A stretch of DNA of 64,000 nucleotides from Verrucomicrobiota bacterium (GCA_023430565.1 JAEZAD010000089.1:32743-96742); one strand, 5' to 3'; positions 34,170-43,924 are shown, counted from the first letter of the stretch. Made by a program: numbers and translations. Notes: generated by a model not told the origin, from the letters alone.

Positions 34170-35321
34170 TCAAGCGCACGAGGCCCGCTTGCGACGTCGG
34201 AGATTCACGAACACCACGCCAACGAGCAGGGCCGCACCGACCACGCCAAATGCACTCGGCTCAGGCACCGGCGCGAAGCCCGGAGTAATGTCCGGAGGAT
34301 TCAAACCTCGGTCCAGGAGCCAGCCCTCCGTCAATCCTTCGACGGAGAGTCCATAACCGACGATGTAGCGGCCGTCCGAGGACATTTCCGTGGGAATGAG
34401 ATTCTGCCAATCGTCGAGCTCGGCTCCAAATCCGTAATCGCCGGTAAGCACCGACGGAAAAGCCCGGAAACCGGATTCCGGACTCCAAAGAAACCCCTGC
34501 TCCAACTGGTTTCCTCCGGGGTAGTAACTTCCCACCACCAGCGCATCCGTTGAGACGGCGACTGGCATTCCGGGCCCGAGGGTGGTGTGACCCGTGGCCT
34601 CGTTCCAAATGAAAGCGGTGATTCCCCGTTGGTCGGCTCGCACGCCGTGACCCACGATAAAGGCGCCGTCAGCGGACACGTTGCTCGCGACACTTGTCGC
34701 GCCTCCGAGCAGGCCCATATCGATCATGCCGGTCGACTCGGTCCATCGAAACGCATGCGGCACATTCGGGTCCGCCGTGCCGCCGTAGCCGACAATCGTT
34801 TTTCCATCCTCCGAGATGGCTCGGGCGAAACTGGTGCTCCCGCCGGGGAGCGTGCCGAGAAGTTCGGGCGTCGTTCCGATCCAGCGAACGGCTTGGAGTC
34901 CAAGATTACCGACCGTGATCTGGCCGTCACCCGAAAGCCCGGTTGCGGCCAGGTATCCGCCCTGGTTCGCCGCTATCGTCAAAAAGCCCTCGGTCGCCGT
35001 CCATTTATGGATCGTATCGCTGTTCCCGACGGACGCCCCCAGCGTAGTGGCCACCACGGTCTGGCCGTTGGCCGACGTTCCGATCGCAAGAGCATTCCCT
35101 TTAAGGAAAACGGCTCCCGACTCTTTCGACCATCGCAGGAGGTCATAGCCGGGATAGTTCCTTCCGATGACGGACGTCCCATCGCTGGCGACGTCGGTGG
35201 GGTAGCTCAACGCACCAAGCCGAGTGAAACTGAGTTGGCCGTGAGCGAGGGCGGACACGAGACTCCACACCCCCGCAGCCAACACGAACCTTCCGATCCG
35301 AGCGGGTGACAAGAAACGCAT
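34170..35321 (-). CDS. PEP-CTERM surface protein with HAF-type repeats
   Basis: 383 aa from the preferred ATG at 35321 (an upstream ATG at 35339 adds 6 aa). Signal peptide (IGRFVLAAGVWSLVSALAHG), then repeated HAF-like units of about 45 residues built on a SxDGxxIVGxG core (SEDGKTIVGYG, SADGAFIVGHG, SSDGRYIVGYG) followed by FRW or FxW. The tail is VPEPSAFGVVGAALLVG plus RRRKRAS, a PEP-CTERM signal. Probably a cell-surface or exported beta-propeller. Homologous to 46931-48103. Confidence 0.85.
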   Translation of the reverse strand: MRFLSPARIGRFVLAAGVWSLVSALAHGQLSFTRLGALSYPTDVASDGTSVIGRNYPGYDLLRWSKESGAVFLKGNALAIGTSANGQTVVATTLGASVGNSDTIHKWTATEGFLTIAANQGGYLAATGLSGDGQITVGNLGLQAVRWIGTTPELLGTLPGGSTSFARAISEDGKTIVGYGGTADPNVPHAFRWTESTGMIDMGLLGGATSVASNVSADGAFIVGHGVRADQRGITAFIWNEATGHTTLGPGMPVAVSTDALVVGSYYPGGNQLEQGFLWSPESGFRAFPSVLTGDYGFGAELDDWQNLIPTEMSSDGRYIVGYGLSVEGLTEGWLLDRGLNPPDITPGFAPVPEPSAFGVVGAALLVGVVFVNLRRRKRASCA

Positions 35322-35615
35322 GACGCTAACGTAGCCCATTTCGGAAAGTAAGATATCGGGCCGAACACGAGGGCGGGCCTACGCTTCGCACGGCCCCGTC
35401 GACGCGAAAAGGGCGTCGCGCGCAGTGGGAGAAGTTCGGAGGTGACGCGATGCCGCGAACCTGTCGCCGGAGAATCTCACTCCATCTTTTCCGGATGAAG
35501 GATCGCCCCCGCGTGAGCGCAGTTCCTGTTTTCGTGTTAACGACTTGGGCGGTCACGAGTAAGCTTTGCGGAACCTAAAGGTTGCTGGCGTTACGCACCC
35601 TGCGTTATGTGTCAC

Positions 35616-37550
35616 ATGGCCTTCACCCCTATGATCCTCCAAATCTCCTTCCGCCGATGGCTGCGAACCGGGTGCCTGCTGTCGATGCTCGCGTGGGCGC
35701 AAGCGTTCGCCGCCGACACGCCGGCGGCGGCCAGCAGCGCTCCACCGCCTGCGCCCGCCGGTCAGAGCGATGTCGAGCCGATCGTTTCGACGACCCCGAT
35801 GGAATTCGAAGCCGAGGATACCGGGGTGCACGGGCAACTCGCGGTCGCTCCGGAAATTCTCAGTGCGGAGACGCGCAACGATCTCGTCTACACCATCACG
35901 ACCGAACCGATGTTTGGCCGCGTCGGCCTTTCGGGCGGCGGCGACGAAACGGATTTTTTCCAAAACAAGACCTCGCGCCTCGGCTACTTCGCCTATCGGC
36001 CGCAGGACAACTACGTCGGCGAGGACTCGTTCAGCTATTCCGTGCGGAATGAAACATCGGGCCTGGTTTTTCAGAATAGGGTCGTGATCACGATCGGACC
36101 TCCGCCAGCCGTCGTGCTCGAAAAACTCGAGGTCGACGCCACCCGCGAGCGCATGATGAACGTCCGCGAAGTCTCGCTCACCACGCGCCCGAATTCCCCG
36201 GTTACGCACATGGTCCCCAGCCACGAGGATTTCATGGCGCCGCCCGACCGCATGGCCATCGCGGACCCGAAGGTCGCTTACCTGTTGGATGATCAAGCGA
36301 AGCCGCAGAACGGCACGGCGCGGCTCGATCGCACCACCGGTCAGCTCACCTATGCGCCCAACCCCGGCTTCATCGGCGAGGACCGCTTCACCTACTACAC
36401 GGTCGACGAAAACAACCCGCATCTCGGCGTGGAGAATTTCGTCTCCGTCAACGTCGAGCCGATCCGCAACCAGAAGCACGTGACCGCCGACCGCTCCCGC
36501 AGCCGCGAAGTCGACCTCGTGTTCGTGATCAACAATTCGCCCTCGATGGCCGACCACCAGAGCCGCATCGCCGACAACCTGAGCCGTTTTCGGGAGCTCT
36601 TTCACACGCGCGATCTCGATTACCGCATCGGCGTGCTCACCACCGACTTCGTCGACGCCGACCCGCGCCGCCGCTCCGGGGAGCAGCCCTTCTTCAAGGA
36701 AGTCCGTTCCGTGCAGCTCGATAAAAATGGCAACGTGGTGCTCGACCGCCGCGACCGCCCGAAGCAGATCACCAAGCGCGTCGCGAGCAACGGCACGCTC
36801 GTGACGCTTCCCGTGATGCCCCAGCCCTGGGTCACGCCCAAGACGCCCGACCGCATCTTTGCCGAACTCGTGAAAGTCGGCACCAATGGCGACAGCGACC
36901 GCACGGCGTTCACGTCCGTGTATAATTTCGTCGCCGGTTACTACAACAAGCAGCACACGTTCCTGCGGCCCGAGGCCACCACGATCGTGGTCTTTTTCAT
37001 GGACGAGGAGGAGACGCGCATGGCCGTGTGGAGGGAGCAGAAAGACGGCGAACGCCAGGCCGAATGGATCGAGAACGGAAAACTCCCCGACCTCCTCAAG
37101 CAATTCAACGCCCGCAATTCCCAGCAGCGTCAGACCCTCGACGGTTACATCAATTACTGGGTGCTGCGGCCCTTCATCATCGCGAAAGGCAACAAGCGCG
37201 GAAAAATCGAGATGCACGCCGTGGTGTCGCCGAACAACATCTCCCACCGCCGCGCCGCCGAGCTCACGGGCGGCACCGTGTTGAACATCGAAAGCGATTT
37301 TTCCGGCCCGCTCGCCGCGCTCGGCGATCGCATTGCGGAAACCGTCGCGGTCGCGCTCGAGCCTGTCGCCCCGGGCGCGACGCTCTACAAGAAAAGCCTG
37401 CGCGTATTGGTGGACGGCGACGAGGTCGCGCCCGATCCGGAAAACGGCTGGGTTTACGACGAGCTCACGCACAGCATCCGCTTCCAGGGCGACGCGAAGA
37501 AGAAAGCCTTCCTCGCCAAGATCGACATCACCTACGAAGAGCACCGGTGA
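35616..37550 (+). CDS. Envelope protein with cadherin-like/Ig repeats and a VWA domain
   Basis: About 644 aa. Signal-like start (ILQISFRRWLRTGCLLSMLA), then two Ig/cadherin-like repeats (DNYVGEDSFSYSVRNETSG and GFIGEDRFTYYTVDENNP), a VWA domain from about 290 (DLVFVINNSPSMADHQ) with long loop insertions, and a C-terminal beta region. VWA MIDAS motifs normally start DxSxS; here the first position is Asn (INNSPS), so metal-dependent adhesion may be altered. Three starts in frame (35607, 35616, 35631) are possible, and none has a clear ribosome-binding site. It appears to be a single gene. Confidence 0.75.
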   Translation: MAFTPMILQISFRRWLRTGCLLSMLAWAQAFAADTPAAASSAPPPAPAGQSDVEPIVSTTPMEFEAEDTGVHGQLAVAPEILSAETRNDLVYTITTEPMFGRVGLSGGGDETDFFQNKTSRLGYFAYRPQDNYVGEDSFSYSVRNETSGLVFQNRVVITIGPPPAVVLEKLEVDATRERMMNVREVSLTTRPNSPVTHMVPSHEDFMAPPDRMAIADPKVAYLLDDQAKPQNGTARLDRTTGQLTYAPNPGFIGEDRFTYYTVDENNPHLGVENFVSVNVEPIRNQKHVTADRSRSREVDLVFVINNSPSMADHQSRIADNLSRFRELFHTRDLDYRIGVLTTDFVDADPRRRSGEQPFFKEVRSVQLDKNGNVVLDRRDRPKQITKRVASNGTLVTLPVMPQPWVTPKTPDRIFAELVKVGTNGDSDRTAFTSVYNFVAGYYNKQHTFLRPEATTIVVFFMDEEETRMAVWREQKDGERQAEWIENGKLPDLLKQFNARNSQQRQTLDGYINYWVLRPFIIAKGNKRGKIEMHAVVSPNNISHRRAAELTGGTVLNIESDFSGPLAALGDRIAETVAVALEPVAPGATLYKKSLRVLVDGDEVAPDPENGWVYDELTHSIRFQGDAKKKAFLAKIDITYEEHR

Positions 37551-37644
37551 CGTCGCCCCGTCTCTCAGTCCGAGCCGGCCGCGCGGCCAACGCGCTGCGG
37601 ATGACCCAAATTCCCTGCGGGTCGCCCCTGCTAGAACGAGCGCG

Positions 37645-38655
37645 TTATCGTCGCCGGCGAAAATCGGCCGGCGTCATTCCTGTCTGCCGGCGGAACACGG
37701 TGGCGAAATATTGCCCGGAGGAGAAACCGCACGCGAACGCCACGTCGGTGATCGAGCGTTGCGGCTCGCGCCGCAGTTGTTCGCCCGCCGCTTCGATCCG
37801 GCACCACGTGAGATAACGCGCGGGGGTGCGATTCGTGAGCTGGTGGCAAAGCTTCACGAAATGCGTCACGCCGAGCCCGCAGCGTGCCGCCATCTCCTCC
37901 ACGGTCCACGCCTGACTGCGTTGCGCGTCGTTGTGTCGAAGCTCCGCGAGAAACAACCCGATCGTGCGCTCAGCGCTGGTGAGCGACGGATCGAGCTGGG
38001 GTTGGCGGCGCGCGAGCGTTTCCGAAAGGAGCAGCAAAAGTTCGTTGATCAGCACGCGCAACCGCGAGTGCGACGAACCGGCGACATCGTTGGCCACCGC
38101 GTGTGCGATCGCCTGCCAGCAGCGGCGCATCGTGTCGTCGGACGGCCAGACGGCATGCTCGTTGTGACGCAGGACTTCCGTGAGCCGCCGCAAATCGTGT
38201 GGGGCCAAAATCAGCCACGAGGGCCATCGCCAGGGTTGATTCGGTCGCCGCACGCCGAGGTCCAAAATCAACCAATGCAACCGGCTCGCCGCGACCTGCG
38301 GATTGCCCACGCGATGCGGCTGCCACGGCCGCGTCACGGTCAGCGAACCCGGTCTCAGCTCCGTCGTGTCACCCCCGATGCTGAACGCCAGCGAACCGCG
38401 TTCCAAAAACGTGAGCTCGATGCCTTCGTTGCGATGCCAGTCGAGGCCCCATTTCTGCGGGCGCACGGCGTCCCAGTAGCCCACCGAACGCACGCCCGGC
38501 AGCATCCCTTTCGTCAACGTCCGTCCCGGATACGCACCGCGCACCAGCGCCTCCAACCGCACCTCGCCGCGTTCGCTTGCCGACACCAGCGGTTCGCAGG
38601 TGTCGGACACATAACGCCCGGCTTTGTCGGTGAAGATGGCGACGTGCGCGTTCAT
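37645..38655 (-). CDS. AraC-family transcriptional regulator
   Basis: 336 aa. A cupin-like sensor half (about 40-140: NEGIELTFLERGSLAFSIGG, RPWQPHRVGNPQV) is followed by a helical linker and two HTH motifs in the last 100 residues (WTVEEMAARCGLGVTHFVKL, SITDVAFACGFSSGQYFATV, FRRQTGMTPADFRRR). Typical size and arrangement of sugar-responsive AraC regulators. Divergent from the isomerase gene, with a shared 138-bp control region. Confidence 0.92.
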   Translation of the reverse strand: MNAHVAIFTDKAGRYVSDTCEPLVSASERGEVRLEALVRGAYPGRTLTKGMLPGVRSVGYWDAVRPQKWGLDWHRNEGIELTFLERGSLAFSIGGDTTELRPGSLTVTRPWQPHRVGNPQVAASRLHWLILDLGVRRPNQPWRWPSWLILAPHDLRRLTEVLRHNEHAVWPSDDTMRRCWQAIAHAVANDVAGSSHSRLRVLINELLLLLSETLARRQPQLDPSLTSAERTIGLFLAELRHNDAQRSQAWTVEEMAARCGLGVTHFVKLCHQLTNRTPARYLTWCRIEAAGEQLRREPQRSITDVAFACGFSSGQYFATVFRRQTGMTPADFRRRR

Positions 38656-38793
38656 GGGTTCGTCCGGGACGGCTCGCAGTCGGGGAGTGGAAAAATCCTT
38701 CAGTGGCGAAATTTGGAAGAACTCCGGGCGCCCGGGATGGTAGGCTCATGCAAGCGACGATCCCCCGTCGTTCAACCGCCAATCTGGTATCTC

Positions 38794-39642
38794 ATGGCCC
38801 GTTACCGCATCGCAGTGAACATGGAGTTCTGCCGCTCCGCCGACAGATCGTTCGAGGCCGGCGTCAAGATCGCGTCGGAGCTCGGGTATAAATGGGTGGA
38901 GCCCATGGTGCACACCGGGTGGGAATTGCTCAGCGAGGTGCACTACTTCCACTCGTTTTCAATGGAGGAGGACCCGCTGCTCATGCGCGACATCTGCCAA
39001 AAATACGGCGTGCAGGTCGCCAGCCTGAGCGGCCACAGCCCGTTGATGAAACCCGAGGCCGCGATCGACCGGCTCACGCGCGCGATCGTCCAGGCTCACG
39101 CCGTGGGCGCGCGCTTCGTCAATTCCGACGAAATGGTGAAACCGGACTGGATGGACGACGCGTTTGCCCACCAGGTGATGCGCTACACGCTCAGGCGCAT
39201 CGAACAGGTCGCGCGCCGCCACGAAGTTTACGTGTGCATCGAACCGCACGGGGTCTACACCAAGACCGCCGACGGACTCATGAAGATCGTTCAACTCGTT
39301 CCCTCGCCGTGGATCCAGGTCAACTGGGACACCGGCAACAGCCATCTCGCCGGGCTCGAGGATCCCTACGAAGGTCTCGCCAAAGTTCGCGATCACGTGC
39401 GCCACGTCCACGCCAAGGATATCTCGATTCGCCAGAGCTCCACGGAGCGCGGCAAAGTCACGGGCACACCCGTCGGCTGCGCGTGCGGCGAAGGGGTCGT
39501 CGACTGGGACAGGGTGTTCGACATTCTCGATCCGCTCGATCGCGAACTTTTTCTGTCGGTCGAATGCGGGAAAATCGACGAAGCAGAGCGCAGTCTGAAA
39601 TTTTTCACCGGCGCCCTCGGCCGCCGCCTCATCTCTAACTGA
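38794..39642 (+). CDS. TIM-barrel sugar phosphate isomerase/epimerase
   Basis: 282 aa of the AP endonuclease-2/xylose isomerase-like TIM-barrel family. Putative metal ligands occur in order: Glu in CIEPHGVYT, Asp in NWDTGNSH, His in HVHAKD and Glu in SVECGK. The substrate is a sugar or polyol, not identified. It heads a three-gene operon with DUF6807 and Gfo/Idh/MocA genes, and is divergent from AraC. Confidence 0.85.
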   Translation: MARYRIAVNMEFCRSADRSFEAGVKIASELGYKWVEPMVHTGWELLSEVHYFHSFSMEEDPLLMRDICQKYGVQVASLSGHSPLMKPEAAIDRLTRAIVQAHAVGARFVNSDEMVKPDWMDDAFAHQVMRYTLRRIEQVARRHEVYVCIEPHGVYTKTADGLMKIVQLVPSPWIQVNWDTGNSHLAGLEDPYEGLAKVRDHVRHVHAKDISIRQSSTERGKVTGTPVGCACGEGVVDWDRVFDILDPLDRELFLSVECGKIDEAERSLKFFTGALGRRLISN

Positions 39643-39650
39643 GCTTCACC

Positions 39651-40667
39651 ATGTCGATCGTCGATCTCTCGTTTGCCCGCGTCTTATGTGGACCCGGAGT
39701 CGCGGTCGGACGCGCGCTGTGTTTCCTCGCCAGTTGGGGGCTGGCGAGTGCTGCGATTACGGATACGCCGCGAGATGAAGTGAATCCTTCGGATTCGGGT
39801 CTCCGCTTGGTGATCGGTCCCACGCAGGTGGAATTCGTCGCCGCGAACGGCGTCGTGGCGGGCCGCTATAACTACGCCGACCCGTTCAAACCTTACCTTC
39901 ATCCTTTGCAGTCGCCGAATGGTCACTGCGTCTCGCTGGCTTCGCCCCATGACCACGTGCACCACAAAGGCCTGATGTATGCGCTGCGCATTCCCGAGCT
40001 CAATTTCTGGGAGGAACGCTCGACGCGGCCGGGTGAAGCCGTCGGGCGCGAGCGTCACCTCGCGTTCTCCGCTGTGCGGGAATCCGGCGACGAAGTCGGC
40101 TTCACCGAAACCCTTTCCTGGGAACCGGCCGATGGCGGCGAAGCGGTGTTCGACGAGACGCGGACGCTCGCGTGCCGGCGTGAGGCGTCCGGGTTTCGCT
40201 GGACGTGGACGACCACCCTGACCGCGCGCCGTCGCACGCGTTTGATCCACAGCCAGTGGAGCCATGTCGCACCCGACCGTCGGAAAACCAATTACCACGG
40301 TCTCGGCCTCCGGCTCCGTCGTGAGTTCGGCGGCGGCACGCGCAACAACGCGCTACAACTCGACCACGGCCCGCTGCGGTGGAATCACGGACCCCTTCGT
40401 TTCGATTTTGAAACGGCCATGGGCACCACGCCCGCGCGCGTCACGTTCATCGGTGCGGTCGACGGCATCTGGCCGACGCCGCGTGTCGCCGTCACGTTTG
40501 CCCAAGCACAAAAGAACGGCCTCTTCGTGATGGTCGAACCGTTTGCTTTTTTTGCCCTCGGGCCGAGCAATCTCGGCGAGCGCCCGCTCTCCGCCGGCGA
40601 GGTGCTGCACGAGAGCTACACCGTCACGGTCGCCGACGTTGACCTCGTCCCGCCTTCCCAGCCCTGA
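39651..40667 (+). CDS. DUF6807 (PmoA-like annotated) family protein
   Basis: 338 aa. Basic N-terminus with a hydrophobic stretch (VGRALCFLASWGLASAA) suggesting export, then the conserved HPLQSPNGHCVSLASPHDHV HHKGLMYAL region rich in His, with SHVAPDRRKTNYHGLGLRL later. DUF6807 members occur in polysaccharide-utilisation loci. The name PmoA in databases is misleading; nothing indicates methane oxidation. It is 8 bp after the isomerase gene. Confidence 0.8.
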   Translation: MSIVDLSFARVLCGPGVAVGRALCFLASWGLASAAITDTPRDEVNPSDSGLRLVIGPTQVEFVAANGVVAGRYNYADPFKPYLHPLQSPNGHCVSLASPHDHVHHKGLMYALRIPELNFWEERSTRPGEAVGRERHLAFSAVRESGDEVGFTETLSWEPADGGEAVFDETRTLACRREASGFRWTWTTTLTARRRTRLIHSQWSHVAPDRRKTNYHGLGLRLRREFGGGTRNNALQLDHGPLRWNHGPLRFDFETAMGTTPARVTFIGAVDGIWPTPRVAVTFAQAQKNGLFVMVEPFAFFALGPSNLGERPLSAGEVLHESYTVTVADVDLVPPSQP

Positions 40668-40703
40668 AATCCGATCACGCCCACTCGCCGGACTTTCGAC
40701 CCC

Positions 40704-42086
40704 ATGAACACCGCTTCGTCCCCGGCCGTCACCCGCCGCCGTTTTCTCCAGCAGTCCGCCCTCGCTGCCACCGCCTTCGCATTTCCCAGCATCGTTCCGT
40801 CCTCTGTTCGCGGCGCGGACGGAAGGGTCGCCCCGAGCAATAAAATCACCGTCGGTCTGATCGGCGGCGGCCCACAGGGCGTCTACGACATGAAGAGTTT
40901 CCTGTTCGAAGCCGACGCGCAGGTCGTCGCGGTGTGCGATGTCAAAGACGACCGGCTCGCGGTCGCGCGGGACACGGTGAATCAACATTACGAAAACGAA
41001 GACTGCGCGACGTATCACGATTTCCGCGAGCTGCTCGCGCGAAAGGACATCGATGCCGTGATCATCGCCACGCCCGACCACTGGCACGTTCCGGTGGCAC
41101 TCGCCGCGGTCCGCGCCGGCAAGGACATCTACGTCGAGAAGCCACTGAGCCTTCGCATCGGCGAAAACCAGATCCTGCGGGCGGAGCTTCGGAAGCACGG
41201 GCGCATGTTTCAATTCGGCACGCAGCAACGCTCCGGTGCGAACTTCCGGCGCGCCTGTGAGCTGGTCCGCAACGGCCGGATCGGTCGACTCCAGAATATC
41301 AATACGTGGTGCATCGGCAGCGTGCCGGGCGGCTCCACGGCGCCCGCGCCGATTCCTCCCGGCCTCGATTATGATTTCTGGCTCGGGCCGGCCCCCGACA
41401 AGCCCTACCGCGAAGACCTTTGCAGCCACATCGGCGCGAAAAAAACCTGGTGGTTCAACTCCGACTACTCGGTCGGCTTCATCGCCGGGTGGGGCGTGCA
41501 TCCCATCGATATCGCATATTGGGGGACCCCCGAGCTGATGGCCGGCCCGCTCGAAGTCGAGGGCACCGGCGTCATCCCCACGGTCGGCGCGTGCGACACG
41601 GCGACGGAATGGACGGTCAATTTCAACAGTGCCTCGGGCGTGACGATGAATTTCCGCGGATTGCCGATTGCGACCAATGCCGACGAGGAAATCGACCGGC
41701 ATCATCCGTGGCAGGAAAAGTATGGCCGCACGCGCGATCACGGGACGGCCTTCGAAGGCTCGGAAGGCTGGGTGTTGGTCGATCGCAGCCGTCTCAGCGC
41801 GCACCCGGATACCTTGTTGAAGGAGGATCCGGAGCAATTCCGCGTGAAGCTGCCACGCAGCGGATATCACGCGGAAGACTTTCTCAAAAGCGTTCGCAGC
41901 CGCACGCCCGCGGTCGCCAACATCGACGAGGCCTTTCAATCCGACGCGCTCTGTCATCTCAGTCACATCGCGTTGCTGACGGGACGAAAACTGATTTGGG
42001 ACCCCAAGGCCGAACGCTTCGTCAACGACTCGGAGGCCGACCGGCTGATCGCACCGCGCGAACTCCGCAGACCGTGGACGTTCTAG
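40704..42086 (+). CDS. Tat-exported Gfo/Idh/MocA-family oxidoreductase
   Basis: 460 aa. A twin-arginine signal (TRRRFLQQSALAATAFAF) directs export of the folded protein. The NAD(P)-binding domain carries GLIGGGPQGV, followed by the EKPLSLR motif and a C-terminal substrate domain. Such periplasmic enzymes oxidise sugars or their glycosides, possibly to 3-keto forms, upstream of the cytosolic isomerase. The gene follows DUF6807 by 36 bp in the presumed operon. Confidence 0.92.
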   Translation: MNTASSPAVTRRRFLQQSALAATAFAFPSIVPSSVRGADGRVAPSNKITVGLIGGGPQGVYDMKSFLFEADAQVVAVCDVKDDRLAVARDTVNQHYENEDCATYHDFRELLARKDIDAVIIATPDHWHVPVALAAVRAGKDIYVEKPLSLRIGENQILRAELRKHGRMFQFGTQQRSGANFRRACELVRNGRIGRLQNINTWCIGSVPGGSTAPAPIPPGLDYDFWLGPAPDKPYREDLCSHIGAKKTWWFNSDYSVGFIAGWGVHPIDIAYWGTPELMAGPLEVEGTGVIPTVGACDTATEWTVNFNSASGVTMNFRGLPIATNADEEIDRHHPWQEKYGRTRDHGTAFEGSEGWVLVDRSRLSAHPDTLLKEDPEQFRVKLPRSGYHAEDFLKSVRSRTPAVANIDEAFQSDALCHLSHIALLTGRKLIWDPKAERFVNDSEADRLIAPRELRRPWTF

Positions 42087-42114
42087 GCGGCGCTTTTATC
42101 GGCGGGTTGTCATC

Positions 42115-42144
42115 GGCAACGAGCCACCACACGTGGCCGTTGCC
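42115..42144 (+). other. Long hairpin after the oxidoreductase operon
   Basis: GGCAACG (42115-42121) pairs with CGTTGCC (42138-42144), and an inner GCCAC/GTGGC stem extends the helix around a short CACA-type loop. It lies 29 bp past the oxidoreductase stop. No T tract follows, so it could be a Rho-type or mRNA-stabilising structure rather than a standard terminator. Confidence 0.5.
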
Positions 42145-42218
42145 AATATGCACACAAGGGCTTGGCGTGCTTCGTTTCCTTTGTTCTCTTCGGTGCGAAC
42201 CCGGAGGCTCGTCAACCC

Positions 42219-42794
42219 ATGCCGAACACTAGCGCCAAAAAGAAGAACCCATCGCCCGAGCGGCCGGACGAGTTGCTCGCCGTGTGGCAGGCCCGCTTCG
42301 AGAAAAACATGAACCGGCACAAAGGCCTGCGCTGGGCCGACGTGAAAGCGCGGCTCGAATCGAAGCCGGAAAAGCTGTGGTCGCTCGGTGAAATGGAACG
42401 GACGGGCGGCGAGCCGGATGTGGTCGGTCACGACAAGAAAACGGGCGAATACGTCTTCTTCGACTGTTCGCCGCAAAGTCCTGCGGGCCGCTACAGCCTT
42501 TGCTACGATCGCGAGGCGCTGGACGCGCGAAAGAAGTTCAAACCCAAGAACAGCGCGATGGATCTCGCCGCCGCGATGGGCGTCGAGCTGTTGACGGAAG
42601 AAGACTATGCCGCCCTGCAGAAGCTGGGCGAGTTCGACACGAAAACCTCGAGCTGGCTGAAGACTCCGGCGGAAATCAGGGCGCTCGGCGGCGCGATTTT
42701 CGGCGACCGCCGCTTCGGCCGCGTTTTCACGTATCACAACGGCGCCGATTCGTATTACAGCGGCCGGGGATTTCGCGGATGCCTCAGGGTGTAG
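42219..42794 (+). CDS. DUF4256 family protein
   Basis: 191 aa, soluble. The family sequence starts PDELLAVWQARFEKNMNRHK and continues with conserved LGEMERTGGEPDVVGHD and FFDCSPQSPAGRYSLCYD; the end is a His/Tyr/Gly-rich stretch (FTYHNGADSYYSGRGFRG). The function is unknown. ATG 42219 was chosen because a CCGGAGG ribosome-binding site lies 12 bp upstream; the longer reading frame has no support. Confidence 0.85.
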   Translation: MPNTSAKKKNPSPERPDELLAVWQARFEKNMNRHKGLRWADVKARLESKPEKLWSLGEMERTGGEPDVVGHDKKTGEYVFFDCSPQSPAGRYSLCYDREALDARKKFKPKNSAMDLAAAMGVELLTEEDYAALQKLGEFDTKTSSWLKTPAEIRALGGAIFGDRRFGRVFTYHNGADSYYSGRGFRGCLRV

Positions 42795-42888
42795 CGGTGA
42801 AAACGGCAACGGCGAAAGTGCGGCGGATGACGCGCGTGGCTGCGTCGCGGGTGGAACCCGAGGGCAAAATTAAGCTCCGTAAAGACCC

Positions 42889-43329
42889 GTGACCCCCGTC
42901 CTCGTCTTCAGCCTGTGCGCGGCAGGCAGCCTAGTGGTGGGCCTGTTTCTCTGGCTCGAGGTGCGACGCATGGAACGGGCGGTGCCGCGCATGGTGGTGA
43001 CCACCGGCGTGGTGCGAGAATTGGAAAGCGTGTTGATCAATCGTGAGGCCGGCAGCGTGAGATCGGCGACGCTCGTGCAGGTGGATTTCTCCGTCGCGGG
43101 AAAAACTTACTGCTGCCGTGATCTGCACTTCTTCGCGGGCAACCGGCATTTCGGCGACGTCGGGAAAAAATACAATTTTCCGCCGGGCCAGCAGGTCGGC
43201 GTGTATTACGATCCCGCCGATCCGCGTCGCAGCGCTCTGATCCTCGACAAACCGCGCTACGACACGGTCGTGATCGCGGTCGTCTTGGGCGTCATCTTCG
43301 CGATCATGGCGGCGGTGAAGGCGGTTTAG
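42889..43329 (+). CDS. DUF3592-like membrane protein
   Basis: 146 aa with membrane helices at both ends (TPVLVFSLCAAGSLVVGLFLW and DTVVIAVVLGVIFAIMAAVK) and a beta-rich DUF3592 domain between them (TTGVVRELESVL, VQVDFSVAGKTYCCRD, PGQQVGVYYDPADPRRS). Function not known. The start is GTG at 42889. Codon use is normal for the window. Confidence 0.75.
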   Translation: MTPVLVFSLCAAGSLVVGLFLWLEVRRMERAVPRMVVTTGVVRELESVLINREAGSVRSATLVQVDFSVAGKTYCCRDLHFFAGNRHFGDVGKKYNFPPGQQVGVYYDPADPRRSALILDKPRYDTVVIAVVLGVIFAIMAAVKAV

Positions 43330-43452
43330 CCGGGAAGCGGGAATCCGTTGTGCGCCCTGCGCCATTTGCACGGCGGGGGGAGAAGGAGCGGCGGGCGGGC
43401 TGGCTTCTTGATGCCTTCGCCTTCGAGAGCCGCCACGCGAGCTCGCCGTGCG

Positions 43453-43860
43453 TCACGAAGGCAGACGAACGATCATCTCGATCTCCAGCTGAAGTTCGGG
43501 CGAGGCGAGTGCGGCGACGCCTACGCCGGTGAGGCTCGGCTGAGTGGCGTCGAACAACGCGTGGAGATGCGGCCACAACGATTCGACGCGATCGGGCGTG
43601 AGGTCGACCAGGTAAACGCGCACCATCACGAGGTCTTTCGCCGAAGCGCCGACAGCTTCGAGGGCGGCTCTGGCATTGCTGACGACAACCTCGGCCTGCC
43701 CTGCCAGCGTATCCGGAACGGGCTTGCCATCGGCTCTCCAAGCCACCTGTCCGGAGATGAAAGCGAGCCGGCCCGGTTCGACGATTGAAATCTGCGAGTA
43801 GCCGGCCGTGCCTGCATCGGGCAGAGAAGGTGGATTCAAACGGGTGAGGGGGGCTGTCAT
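43453..43860 (-). CDS. RidA/YjgF/YER057c/UK114 family protein
   Basis: 135 aa. The RidA fold is clear: LAFISGQVAWRADGKPVP, VVSNARAALEAVGASAKDLV, VRVYLVDLTPDRVESLWPHL, TGVGVAALASPELQLEIEMIVRL. RidA hydrolyses reactive enamine/imine intermediates; members lacking a terminal Arg have other roles. The Arg in the penultimate IVRL block is present. ATG 43860 is the likely start; GTG 43878 would add six residues. Confidence 0.9.
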   Translation of the reverse strand: MTAPLTRLNPPSLPDAGTAGYSQISIVEPGRLAFISGQVAWRADGKPVPDTLAGQAEVVVSNARAALEAVGASAKDLVMVRVYLVDLTPDRVESLWPHLHALFDATQPSLTGVGVAALASPELQLEIEMIVRLPS

Positions 43861-43924
43861 GCCGTCTTGTCTATCCACCGCTCGAACAACTTCCAGCCGG
43901 TCAGACGTTTCGTTGCCCGCGGGC

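Noticed and set aside
35326..35556. A 76-codon minus-strand frame upstream of the HAF protein
   Set aside because: Basic, no family, overlaps the promoter region of two divergent genes; no ribosome-binding site.
39651..40667. Methane monooxygenase subunit (PmoA)
   Set aside because: The sequence is a soluble DUF6807 protein; PmoA is a misleading database name.
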